DNA of 64,000 bases from Chionis minor. Lineage: Eukaryota > Chordata > Aves > Charadriiformes > Chionididae. Positions 26,772 through 38,019 of this stretch are shown piece after piece. The position numbers and the translations under genes are program-made. The DNA is taken from assembly GCA_013398295.1 (NCBI GenBank), contig VZSF01007706.1, positions 248,001-312,000 of the forward strand, given 5' to 3'. The number at the start of each line of letters is the position of its first letter. Position 1 is the first letter of the stretch. The notes under the pieces were generated by a model. That model searched no databases. It was not told the DNA's origin and saw only the letters and a program-made list of their open reading frames with translations.

Positions 26772-27962
26772 TCTTGGCTAGCCATAATTCTGTCTTCCTC
26801 CTCCCCCACGGCAAAAGGTTGCAATTAAATAATAATCATTCCAGCTACCTCCCAAATTAATTCTGAAATAAATGTATTAGCAAGATAAACAAAATCTGGA
26901 AATTGGCATTTATTCTTTAGATAATAGTGTTCAAGAAATAAAAAAAAAAGTGAAGGATTATTTTTTATTGACGAAAAGGAGTCTCAGATTTCCTTCTTAT
27001 TTCCCTCCCCTTCATTCCACTGCTTACTTTCCAACCTCTGCTTCTCCAGTCTTTCAGGACACTTTCCCTCCTACAGAACATATTTCCCTGAGATAAAGCA
27101 AGATGGAAAAAAATCACAACATAAAACCTGATGATTTCTGTGCACCACAAGAGGCAAGAAGGGAAGAGCTGCAAAGGCAGGGGAAAGATAGGCGGCAGCA
27201 GAGAACCAGATGATATAAACAGTTCAAACCTCACAGGTGTGAAATCCAAATTAAATACTGTTGGAAACCGCAAAGCATGGGAAGAACAGAGATGGCAACG
27301 GGGCAGATAGGTCAAAACCAGAGCAGTTACACACTGTTGTGCTGTACATGTGCCTGCCTTCAGCCAAGCTTTCGGAGCTCTGTGAAGCCAGTGGAAGAGA
27401 AGCAGACAGAGCATACAACAGGGTTTCTCCTTCCCGGGAACACGGACATCACCACACCAGGCTTTTAGAGACACAATAGGCCCTCCAAATGCAGTCAGTT
27501 CTTCCTTACTCTTACTTTTCCTTTTTTCCCCACTTACAACCTCATCATACCTAACACCCTGTGTGCCTGATCCATGGCTGTCATCCTCAGATGTTTACAA
27601 GCGCTGCAGAATGTACAGATAAACTATTCTGAAAGTTCGCAAGAGATATTACTGTGTTTTACGCAGCACATAAACAGATCCTGCCACTTCAAATGGAAAT
27701 ATGTTGCACAGGCATGCTGTTACAGTATGGGAGTTAAACATCTTGGTATTAATATAGTTCTTATCGCTTGTTTCTGTGAGGTATGTCACACAAACAACCT
27801 TCCCCTTACCAAGCTTTACTTAAAACTGTGTCTGAAAAGGGAAATAACACCTCATTTCCAATGCCCGTCTTTGTTCTTCTGTCAAAATTACAGCATTTCA
27901 AAGTGTCAAATTCAGCTATCAGGCAGATTTCTACCCCGACAATAGAGTATTTTTTTCTTCTT

Positions 27963-27977
27963 CCCCCCCCGCCCCCC
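27963..27977. repeat. C8-G-C6 tract
   Basis: Eight C, one G, six C. The minus strand is G-rich. Confidence 0.85.
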
Positions 27978-28143
27978 AATACAGAAGAGGGAGTAGAGTT
28001 GTTATTATTAAGAAACAGAAAATAAATAGAAAACACCTAATCAAAAGAAAAATAATTTATATGATGTCTTCATAGCCCATTTGATAAAATGCTCAACATT
28101 AATTTTCATCAATTCATGCTGGCACTCTATCTAGTGTCTGTGG

Positions 28144-28189
28144 TACAAGGAACTTTACAAGGAACTTCCTTGAACTTTACAAGGAAGTA
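28144..28189. repeat. Short 12-bp repeat cluster
   Basis: TACAAGGAACTT occurs twice in tandem (28144-28155 and 28156-28167). After CCTTGAACTT a third near-copy, TACAAGGAAGTA, follows at 28178-28189. AAGGAA-C-TTCCTT at 28159-28171 adds a 6-bp inverted repeat. It looks like local slippage and duplication. Confidence 0.8.
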
Positions 28190-29525
28190 TAAGCATCTGC
28201 CTTCTGTCAGAATAAGACAAAAGAAAGACTTCCCAGAATCCTTGGCATCAACTGCTTGTAATATCAAGTATCTATAGACGCAAGCTTGGATTGGGGTACT
28301 TTTTCTATTTAAATTTTCTCTTAGAGAAGCCTTGAAGCTTGAATTTCATATTTTGGGGAAAAAAAAGGAAAATTGTATAACTTTCCATTTGTTTTCCATT
28401 TTCTTTCTCTTTTTTAACCTTGCCCTCCTTCCCACTCTGAAAAATGTTAACTGCAGCACACTTTTTATGTACTGTATAATACAGTCTCATTTACTGAAAA
28501 CAGTTTGAGGGAGAGGAGCTTCTGAAAGGTTTAGGGGTGGAGGAATTGCAGTCTGATTGCCAATTCCTGCAAAAGGTCTTGGCAAAGTCACTTTAGCTGA
28601 ATTAATCACTGAAAAGCACAAAATTAGGTATCTCTAATAACAATGCAGAACCTAAGGTAATATTCCAAGTAATTTTGAGCACAGAACAAAGTTAATCATG
28701 CTCTAGACCACACAAGAGCTGCACAAAAGAGAAACAAGAAGAGAAGCTGTCAAACACTGGAGTATAAACCAATGATGGGTACCAGAAACAGCAACCAGTT
28801 AGTAACAAAGAACTATAAAGATACAACACAGTCCTTCAGTGTGGCCTAAACAGTGTATATCTTCAAATTTGCCAATGAATTGTAAAACCAACAGCCCATT
28901 ATTGAAATTATCTTGCATGCGGGGCTATCCTTGCATTCCTTGTAATATATAACAGACGTGACTTAGTAGATTTAAACTGCTATGACCTGAGATGGGAAAA
29001 AAAACTGTGTTCTGTGTTAATAGGATCCTAAATCATTAAAGCTAGCTAAACTACAATGACAGAAAATTTTAGTTGAATCCAGAGTGTTAATATACAGTGC
29101 AGAGTACAGAATCATATTAGAGGATAAGTTTCTGCCTTTACCTTGCCTAAACGTGAGTAAGAAGTTTGGAGAATATATGTAAGTTTTAGCATCCACATGT
29201 TTATAACCCTCCTTCCCCCCAAAAAAAATCAAGACCTGAAATCGTGGGAAAGTATTTTCTTATATCAAGAAGCTTTAGCATTGTGTATGCTGTCTTTAGG
29301 AAAGCTCCAGCAAAAAGATCCCTTTCCTCTTGTGTGACAGGGTGTGAGCGCAAATTTCCCGGTAAAGGCTCACAGAGCCTTCCCTAGAGTTTAAAGAACA
29401 TCTGCCGTGCTTTTCTGTAAGTAGATGAATTAAGAGGGGAATATTAAATAGTATAAAATCAGAGTGCCCTAATTTGGCTGCCTTGAAAACAGACAAAGGG
29501 CAATCTCTCAAAGAACGTCTAAAGC

Positions 29526-29587
29526 ATGGAGACAGATTAAGAATAATAGTAACAATATGGAGACGGGTTAATAGTAATAATAATATG
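29526..29587. repeat. Diverged 31-bp tandem duplication
   Basis: ATGGAGACAGATTAAG at 29526 and ATGGAGACGGGTTAAT at 29557 begin two similar 31-bp segments, each running into AATAGTAA-type sequence. The second half is AAT-rich, so part of the similarity may be compositional. Confidence 0.6.
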
Positions 29588-30929
29588 ATTCTTTTTATGT
29601 ATTAGGGCAATACATCCTCTTTGTCACAAACGAGTAAAGTAGGATCTCTAAAAACTAAAAATTTGGCCAGAAAACTACATGTACTGAGATGATCCCAAAC
29701 CAGTTTCCTATCTCAGAGTTTCAACCAAACTGGAGCCTTGTTACCTGAAGGGCTACAGTCGGAGAAAGACATTATTGGAGCAATAGACAAATTCATGGAC
29801 TGCGAGACAAATTTCATGATCTTTCTGGATGCAAGACTCCAAGGATGATGGGTGTTTTGCAAATGGACTTCGGGTAGTCTGACCCCATAACATTACCCCT
29901 AGCTTCACAGACTACGCTGGATCATTCTCTTGCCATTCTCATTTCTGACTGCCCATCAGCCTGACAATCCTATTGCCATCAGTATGGTCTGCAGAATTGT
30001 CAGCTGGCTGTAAAATGAATGCATTAACACTAGCATAATGACTCGCTTGTGCCTGTATGTCAAAAGTAGAAGAAAATCATGCCATGAATTTGGAAAGAGC
30101 TGTTGTACGCTACCAGGACATTTCTGAATGCCAGCTGCGACGCGAGCCCTTAAAACCAAATCCTGTGCAGACAAAAATAAACACAGTTTGTGATCGCTTA
30201 AACCTCCACCTTCTAAATACTGTGTTTGCTCAGAGAAACCTGAAAGAAGTACAATCTTTCCAAAATCTCAGCCTTATCAGCACTTCTTGTGACCCCTGCT
30301 ACACAGCCACTGCAGTATGACGACGGGACTTCTGTTCATATATAAAGTCTCCCTAGGACTGAACTACCACCTAAAGAGTCTTATTTCTGCCATTTAACAA
30401 TCCCTTCGAAAAAACTGCCGAAGCGGAGACCTTTCCCTGACTAAGATGGGGCTGGTGCAATGGGTTCATGGTTCTTTTGCTCCCTTCCCCTGCTCTGGGC
30501 AGAAGGAGCCGTACCGGCAGTGCACCGAGCTGGGGCTATTTCTCCCATCCTGCCTGCTCTTTAACTCCAAAATAGACACCCTTCTCAGCTCTAAAACCCA
30601 AGTAACTCAGGGCATGCCTGTGGTCATTGCCCTCATCGCATGCTGCTGTTGATCTAAGCCAAAGAAAAGAGTTAACCCAGGATCAAGCACTTCGCCTTTT
30701 GAAAGAAAACAGATGTCCTTCAAGCTCTAACTCCAGAAACTCGTTCTTGGTATCAGAGATCAGGAAGGAGTAAATTAATCAGCCATATCCTACTCTGCGA
30801 GTTGTTGCACCGTTTTAGAAGCACACAGCGAGTACAAGTGACTGGCAGAAAGAAGGTGCTAGCCTGACTGAACCAGATCCAAACCATGCTAGGGAAATTC
30901 CTATTTGTTACTTAAGCTATAAAGAGGGG

Positions 30930-30945
30930 AAAAAAAAAAAAAAAA
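30930..30945 (+). repeat. A16 homopolymer
   Basis: Sixteen A after AAAGAGGGG. No retrocopy body was recognised upstream. Confidence 0.85.
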
Positions 30946-31089
30946 TCAGTCAGGTTATGCACAGTACTGAAAAGAAAAAAAATATATATGTAATATTTTG
31001 CAACTAGAAGGAAAGAAGTTTTACCAACAGGCCACATAACGGATCATTAACCAAAACATCCATATTCAGAAGCCCAGCAGATTTAGTGG

Positions 31090-31440
31090 GGCCCCGTACA
31101 GATCATTAGCACTAGAGATAATAGCCATTGATTAAAAACTGAGACATTGATCATTTGTTCTGTCTTTTGATTTGCCCAAGGCTTCCACCCAATTTCTTAC
31201 ACTCTCCTACAGCATTTTATCTCCCAGATCATGGAAACTGTGGTTTCAGCTTCATGAACACACATCTTTAGTCCATCTATTTATGGTATTTATGCAGCAT
31301 GTCCGTTGATAGGTTCCTGCCCATATAATGTAGTCATAAAATCTTGCCAGGCCCATGACATGATTTGCTTCAAATTATTAAACCACTTTGTTCATTATTT
31401 ATTATTGCAATATTGTTTGCCCTGTAACAGCTAAGGTTAT
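31090..31440. promoter_or_regulatory. Candidate regulatory element
   Basis: Unique sequence with several developmental-factor-like cores: GATTAA, TTTATGG, GTCATAAAA (caudal-like) and TTGATTTG, ending in a CAAATTATTAAACC and TTCATTATTTATTATTGCAATATTG segment. No long open frame and no repeats. It is recorded as a candidate on motif texture only. Confidence 0.22.
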
Positions 31441-31548
31441 GTTAGCATTTCCATTACAAACACATATAGATCAAAGGATTTAAAACTTGACTGTAAAAAT
31501 CTTGCTTTAGGCTGGGACTCTGCAGACGAGGTTTCAGCTGACAAGAAA

Positions 31549-31565
31549 TTTTTTTTTTTTTTTTT
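31549..31565. repeat. T17 homopolymer
   Basis: Seventeen T following CAAGAAA. Confidence 0.85.
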
Positions 31566-33131
31566 CCAAACGCTTTGTACTGAGAATAAAAACAAAATCC
31601 ATCTCCTACCAATTTGGCTATAGCAATATGGAAGAAAATAATTGCCATTTGCTATCAAATCACTTTCACATACACATTTTCCTAAATTAAGATTTTTATA
31701 GCATGCCCTGTGTCATTTTGTTGTATTTCAGAATTACAAGGCAATTCAACTCCGTAAAGCTGGCCACTATATCTTTGTAATAGTTTCATATTTTATGTAT
31801 GGAATTCAGAATTTGTACAAAAGCATCATCCCCTGCACATGTAAATGTAACAAATTGCTATTTAAGGACACATAATGAGCATTTCTCGACCTCAATACCC
31901 CTACAGAGGGTTTGAATACAACTTTACAACCAAACTGAAAAACCCAAATTAATATTAACATTTTTCTATACTGAATAATGTATTGCTTCTCCATAAAGAG
32001 CTGATACTATTGCCTATGTCCACCTCATTAGTGTTTATTGGACTAGTGTAGATTTTTTAAAAAGTGTGACTATTATTTCTCCTGGGACTGTATGTAGATA
32101 TAAAACCCTGATACAAGTATGAAATTACAGTTCCTACCAGCATTAGGATTTAAAAGATTACTTTTGCAAATAAAGACTTCAATTTTGACAGTGCATTTGC
32201 TAATAATTCAGATGCACAGAGCATCCTATTCTGATGGATTAAAGAGATAGAAAATTCACCTTCAAAGAAGGTGGAAGTAATCTTTGCTTGAGGCACAGCA
32301 AATTCCAATACAGTTCACTTTTTCTGTTAATACATAAGGAGATATACGATAAGGATTAATAATAAGGCTATATGGATTCCTGTACTAGGTTGTCTCAGAA
32401 GTCTTAGGCAGAATTATCCCATTTGCTTGTTTATACAGGTCTATCCATAGGTAATTCATGGGTTACCTAGATTTATAATCAGTGTAAAATCTGATTGCAG
32501 TTTGTGGAGTGTGAATTTGAGATTGAAATGGAAAAAGAGGAATAGATTTGTGCTCACATGCAGACACACTTTGGTGCCAAATTTCATTTCTATGAAAGCT
32601 ATATGATGTAACCAGAAGACCAGTATTTTTAGTTATGGAAAAATTACAGCAAAGTTATAAGTAAAATTTTGGAACTCCATCTTTAAAAAAACATTATACT
32701 TGCTAGATATACTATTTCAGAGATTTCTAAAACAATACAACACTTTTGTCTTGCAATAGCAAAAAGAAACATGAAGACTTTGAATATTTAAGAAAAAAAT
32801 AATTTGAGTTGCATCTCAAAATTCTTGCTTCTCTCAAGGTTTAATCTGTATATCCCAATATGAGTTAACATATGTACTTTATCATATAGAGTCAATTATA
32901 CTTGCATATGAATAGATTTATCTACACTATGACTTTTTTTACAGCTAGGTATAGATATTTTACAGTTACTGCAGATACATTTGTAAACCTATCCTTTCTC
33001 TGTCCTCTGTGGAACCTTTATCTGAATTGGTATTTTCAATTAAAATGCTATCTTTTTTCTCAGATGTTCTTTTGCCCCAATTTTTTTTTCCCTCACCCCC
33101 TTCACTCTGACATTCTTCTAGCGTTCACAGT

Positions 33132-33161
33132 CACACACACACACACACAAAAAAAAAAAAA
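33132..33161 (+). repeat. CA repeat followed by A14
   Basis: About eight CA units pass directly into fourteen A. Likely polymorphic in length. Confidence 0.9.
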
Positions 33162-33812
33162 GTATTGGATAAAACACTGAGAAATGATCCAGTATGGCCC
33201 TCTGATCAAAGGCTGCATCAAATATACGTCATGGCATTCCAGACAGATGTGTTCCCAGGCTATTCTTGAGGCTATCGTACCATGGATATCCCACAGTTTC
33301 CCCAACTAATTTATTTCATTGCTTTGCCACCTCTATCATTGGAATAACTTGCCAGACAGATAGAGAAGTCTTCCATGTTGTCATAGAAAAAAGTTTATTC
33401 ACATCTGTCTACATATGCAAAGATTGATGGCAAGATTCTCAGTTTTTTCCCCTCAGGATTTAACAGTCCAGTTACTTTCCTCTGCTTCAAAACCCTGTTT
33501 CTGAGATCAGCTTGTTGCTTTTCTCTAAATAATTCCTCTTCCTTGGAAATGTATTTTCATATGTATCTGGCCCAGCAGATTCTCAGGCTCACTCTAAACA
33601 GTTTAATTTGACACAAATTTGTTGAAAATGCTTACCCTCCCTTCCACAAAGCTCTCTTCCCCTTTCGTTTCTAAGGCAATCCAATGTCAGGCAAGTCCCA
33701 AAGAAGGTATCTTCCTGGCTGCCACTTGTACAAGTCTATTAAGGTTCCTACTAATATTCTCCTTGTCACGCAGGCCATAAACATGGGAGGGCATGTATTT
33801 AGCTTTTTCAAG

Positions 33813-33830
33813 GTGTGTGTGTGGGGGGGG
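33813..33830 (+). repeat. GT repeat followed by G8
   Basis: Five GT units run into eight G. Confidence 0.85.
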
Positions 33831-33976
33831 AAGTCTGGGTTTCTTTCCCATGAAGCACACTCCTCTCCAAAAAGCTTTTTAAAAGTATTTAACACAGCGA
33901 AAAGTGAATGCTTTACCAAACTACGCAGTTCAATGCAAGACCTATTAGCTTGCCTCATGGTCCAGCAGAGCTGGTG

Positions 33977-33984
33977 TGACGTCA
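33977..33984. promoter_or_regulatory. Consensus CRE motif TGACGTCA
   Basis: A full palindromic cAMP-response element core, the binding site of CREB/ATF factors. It contains a CpG that has survived in a CpG-poor region. No promoter features accompany it, so function is uncertain. Confidence 0.3.
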
Positions 33985-36900
33985 GTCTACGAAGAGAGGG
34001 CAGTGATCCAGGCAAGGCTGGATAATAACCTGCTGAAAGAATGGTTATTACTGGGGGCACTATGTATGTATCCTCAAACAATGACAAATTGATTTGCAGG
34101 TCACCTTTATGTAACCAAGAGACTCTATTGCTGTCCTCCTACTTTTCCTAATGAACTTCCTCTTCTAAACATTCCTGTTGAGTGGGGAGAGGCAGCAAAT
34201 ACCAGAGACATCCTCAGTTCATGTTTCTCCGTGAAAGACAGCGAATGGTATCTGCTTAATTTAGATGAGAAACATGTTCTTACTCTACAGAAAAGTCCTA
34301 CGGTTTTCCAGACCATCCAGTTTTACTTTTTATTGTGTTCTTTCTCCTCTACAATGGCTTTTACTTGGTATTCTACCACTCAAAAGCTGTTAGGCATACA
34401 GTGATGTGCAAGAACAGCACAAATCTCAGATACGGGTAAAAGAGAATCCAGTCCATTCAGATAACCCACAGTAACTTCAATAATGAAAGATTCTTTCATC
34501 CTCTCCCCTGGTCTCTGCCCCTGTCCTGCTGCATTTCAGGGTCAGCACAACACTGCCTGCGCTCAGCTGCTTCGCACGGACAGAGCTCTTCCATCGGAAG
34601 AGAGGGAAGGGTAAACCGGTGCTCAGGGTGCTTTCTTGCAGCTCTAGAAACTATCCTACCCATGGCTTTCCCACGCTGGTTTATGCAAGACAATTCAGAT
34701 CCTTTGGAGAAATCAGTCCATGAATATACACAGGGTGGGAGGGGGGTGAAAATCAAAAATCTTTTGTGATTTTCCAAGTGCCTCATTAACTAACGCCAGG
34801 ACCACTAATCAAGTACTCTAAAAACTCTCATTAAGTATCTTCAAGTAGCCGAACATTTGAAGTTTGAAAATGCATCAATAAGTCTTTCGGTTTCAACCAC
34901 CCCTCCTGCCACACAGCAGAGGTGACAGACACCCTACAGCGGCTATTGATCCGGGGAGTTTAGCTTCCATTCCTTCTCTGGGCTTATGCCCTTTGACTGA
35001 TTTAGAGCCAGACATTTCCACTATGTCTCTTGTCAACAGGTTACTATGTTATTAAACGAGTGGTTACTGACTGAAAACCACGACAACCTGGGCATCCCAG
35101 TAAATTTTCGTTCAGAAGACTTTAAATCTCTTTGTGAATGTCCTTCAGGATGGAAATCAAAAATTAGTGTCTGAAATAATTAAGCAGCTTTAAAAGTAAG
35201 ATTCTGAAAAGTTTGTTGCCAGTAGCAGAAATCCAGCTCCCACAGAGTTCTTTTTATATTTGTTTACTTGTTTTCTGTTGTTTTTTAATGTGTTGTCTGT
35301 GCCTGTTAGCTAAGCTACGAGGGAACTGCCTGGAGACTTTGGGAGTAAAATTCAAACTTATTTTGTGAGGCAGCATCTATTTCCCTGTCAGAAGGAACTA
35401 CCACGGGACCTCCTTCATGCCTCTCAGCACAACCATGAGATTAAAGTTTTCTCTACAACACCCAGGGGAACACTCCAGAAAGCAGTTTAAAATTTAAACA
35501 GATAGTTCAAAACGAAGCCACACTGCAAGGGCAGGGTCCACTTATATGCTGAAGGGGAACTGGGTTAACGGGGGCTAGAAAACTCCCCCCTTAGAGTACA
35601 GCTCACGGATCTTTCTGTGCTGTTCTGTAGATACACAGATGTGATTCAGGGAACACCCTAATAGATCCCAGAGCTGGATGGCCTCTTGGCCCAGTTGAGA
35701 TAAAAACTGGACTACTGGAGAAGGGCATAGATAGGCAGAGCATTAAAAAACATTAGGTTTTAAGAATGAGAAAAGTTGGGATTAGTTACTGATACCGATT
35801 ACCTGTAAAGCTAGAGGCAGCTATGAAAATGAAGAATTTTCCGTTTTTCAAAACCACTTTCGAAAGACACTTCTTTTAAAAATTTTAATTGTCTTCATAG
35901 CCTGGAACACAGCGACCTGAGAAATGGTTGTGTTGGCACGACACAGAGTGGGCGGGTAGGTACAATTAACTTGTATTGCCACCAACACCTGTCTCTCATC
36001 CAACCACAGCTTGGGTAGTCACACCTGATACCACATAAACACTAATAGAATCAAGTACAAGCACTGCCTTATGGATAGTTTAAAAGTAAACTCCAAATTA
36101 ACGACTATACTTTTTTCCTTACCACCCATTGCTAGTAATGTTCAGACCCAAACCAGAAAGGGTCTAGTCTACACAAATTTCCTCAGCTTATCTACAAGCA
36201 TATGCTTAAACCAATACAAACCTCTAGGTGATACCCTTAATTTCATTCAGATGAAGGCCATATTGATTTACATTGGATTGATAAATTGACAGTCATAAGC
36301 TACAACCATTCAAAACCTGACACGTTAGTTATTCAACGAAACTGGTATTTAAATCCTATTTAGGCCAATTGGTAAAAATTGTATTTTTAGACAAACCAGG
36401 CTCCTGATTTGAAATAAAAGAAATTGCTATATTCACATGAGAATCAGACCTTTTCTTAAAATTCATTTGTCTGCCCTTGATTCCCTTTCTATGTTTTGAT
36501 TTTTTTATCCAATACTGTTTTATCTATTCCTCCCTAAGGAATATAAACATATCATATGCCGTGTGTGAATTTGTAAACTCTTTTGAGATACAAGGATAGT
36601 AAATTCTGAACAGCATCATTTTTAATGTCTGAACGATGCTACTGAGCAAACCATGTATCAAACACACAAGAAAGTCCTCCACAAGGTAAGAATTAGAGGC
36701 AGAAATAACAGTATAAAATTTGCCTTATTTAGCTAACAACCAGATCTTATAGCAAATACACCTATTCACTCATAGTAATGTGTAAATGGCTTTTACATTT
36801 ATATTTAATAAAGCGTGATAGTCATCATGGTATACAGATAATCCACAGGGCAACATTTGTAGAAGGATACAGTAGTGCTTACTGCACTGACTACACCACA

Positions 36901-37524
36901 AAACCCAAATCCCCCAGGCTTACAGAAAACATGTCTAAATCTTTATCTCTCAGTGTTATCCTTAAACCCATGAACACCACTCTTGCAGACAAACTAAAGT
37001 TATTTCTATTGAAGATAAACATTGTTTCTCAATTACACAGCAATGAGAAAATTTCATTTTGATTACTTTGATGCTTAATGCCGTCAGAGATGCATATTCA
37101 AACTACTCATAGTAAAAGACATCGCTTACAAAGAGCTGAAAAATAACTAATTTTTAATTCATAACTGGTTGGACTAACTTATCACAAACTTACAAAGCAG
37201 CACCTTCAAACCACAGGTATTTTATCACATTTTTATATCACTAAGCCATAACTTTGGTTGGAAAAATCAGCATACCAATAATTTCCATTACTTCCACTAC
37301 TATACGTGAAAATTGGATGGTCGTATCTTTACAGTTCATTACTTTCTAGATGTTTATTCAACTAATTATAATCATCCTTTAAGCAGATGCAATCCATCAT
37401 TTTAGTAGGTCAAAATCTCTTCCCCGCCCCTGCACTGCAACCAAGCCGGATGACACATTAGGTTTCAATTTCACACAGCGATCTTTGTTTTAAAATAAAT
37501 GTAAGGAGGGCAGAAGCGCTCGCC

Positions 37525-37532
37525 TATAAATA
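37525..37532 (+). promoter_or_regulatory. TATA-like box TATAAATA
   Basis: TATAAATA lies just left of the GC-rich core, about 30 bases before GC-rich sequence starting near 37555. That is the spacing expected of a plus-strand TATA promoter. The site is part of a near-palindrome (TATAAATATTTATTA) that also reads as AT-rich on the other strand, so it may be coincidental. Confidence 0.3.
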
Positions 37533-37540
37533 TTTATTAC

Positions 37541-37788
37541 CTGGCAAGCACGGAGATTCCCGCGCCTAACTGCGCCCTGGGATGCTTTGCCCCCGCCCGC
37601 CTTGGCAGGCCTGAAAACCTCGGGGGCGACTTCAGCCCCTGTCAGCAAGGTTTTGAGAGGACTCTCCAGCTGCTCTTCCTCCTTGCTCGCTCGGGTTGGG
37701 GTGTCGCGGGTTCGTATCGCGATCCCCACGTCACTTCGCACCCGCAAGGGGCGCTTCTCCCTGGCAAAACACCTCCGTCGCGCTCACC
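37541..37788 (-). other. Possible minus-strand first-exon end (two splice donors)
   Basis: On the minus strand AAG|GTGAGC places an exon end at 37788; it matches the vertebrate donor consensus at nearly all positions. A weaker donor, CAG|GTAATA, places an exon end at 37541. A minus-strand transcript starting near the GC boxes at about 38000 could use either. I could not find the matching acceptor or second exon, and the minus-strand frames crossing this interval are not recognisable proteins. Confidence 0.3.
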
Positions 37789-37839
37789 TTCACCCACCGG
37801 TGGGGCGGAGAAGAAGGAAGGCGGCTCACACTCAGCGGC

Positions 37840-37853
37840 CAGCCAGGGGGCAG
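37840..37853 (+). promoter_or_regulatory. CTCF-like site
   Basis: CAGCCAGGGGGCAG agrees with the vertebrate CTCF core CCASYAGRGGGCRS at 12 of 14 positions, mismatching at positions 2 and 3. It sits within the CpG island, a common location for CTCF. Confidence 0.3.
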
Positions 37854-37984
37854 ACGGAAGGAAGTCTCCATCCACACTCTGCTCCGTGGGGACCACCGCC
37901 GCTCTCCTGGGTCGCCACCCCGCCGGGGCGGGAAGCGGGCGGGACCCCCGGCGGCGGCGGGAGGGGCTGGGCCGAGGGAGAAGA

Positions 37985-38009
37985 GGGGGCCGGGGGCGGG
38001 GGAAGGGGG
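37985..38009 (+). other. Four-run G5 quadruplex motif
   Basis: Four runs of exactly five G (37985-37989, 37992-37996, 37998-38002, 38005-38009) are separated by CC, C and AA. Loops of 2, 1 and 2 bases predict a very stable intramolecular quadruplex on the plus strand. It lies at the right edge of the island, near where a minus-strand transcript would begin. Confidence 0.85.
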
Positions 38010-38019
38010 AGAGGCGATT

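Larger units (their letters stand above)
25465..31085. other. Gene-free stretch, slightly higher GC in places
   Basis: Contains the longest open frame of the window (minus strand, 26965-27474, 169 codons), which I do not recognise and which overlaps plus-strand frames. Repeats include an A/C tract at 26731-26771, C8 and C6 runs at 27963-27977, short repeats at 28144-28189 and 29526-29587, and A16 at 30930-30945. No gene is supported. Confidence 0.5.
31445..37415. other. Gene-free AT-rich stretch
   Basis: Holds T17 at 31549-31565, a CA repeat plus A14 at 33132-33161, GT5-G8 at 33813-33830 and a perfect CRE palindrome TGACGTCA at 33977-33984. A 138-codon minus-strand frame (33671-34087) and a 113-codon plus-strand frame overlap each other there; neither is recognisable. 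No gene is supported. Confidence 0.5.

Noticed and set aside
26965..27474. Longest open frame in the window (169 codons, minus strand)
   Set aside because: No recognisable domain or family, overlapped by plus-strand frames, and no promoter or convincing splice context. A frame this long can occur by chance in 64 kb of six-frame sequence.
33671..34087. Antisense pair of frames (138 and 113 codons)
   Set aside because: They share the same bases in opposite directions, neither resembles a known protein, and part of the translation is the GT/G8 simple repeat.
37704..37726. tRNA-like B-box (GGTTCGTATC) with flanking TCGCG/CGCGA
   Set aside because: No A-box, acceptor stem or anticodon arm could be found at the proper spacing. 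The TCGCG...CGCGA symmetry is kept only as a note.
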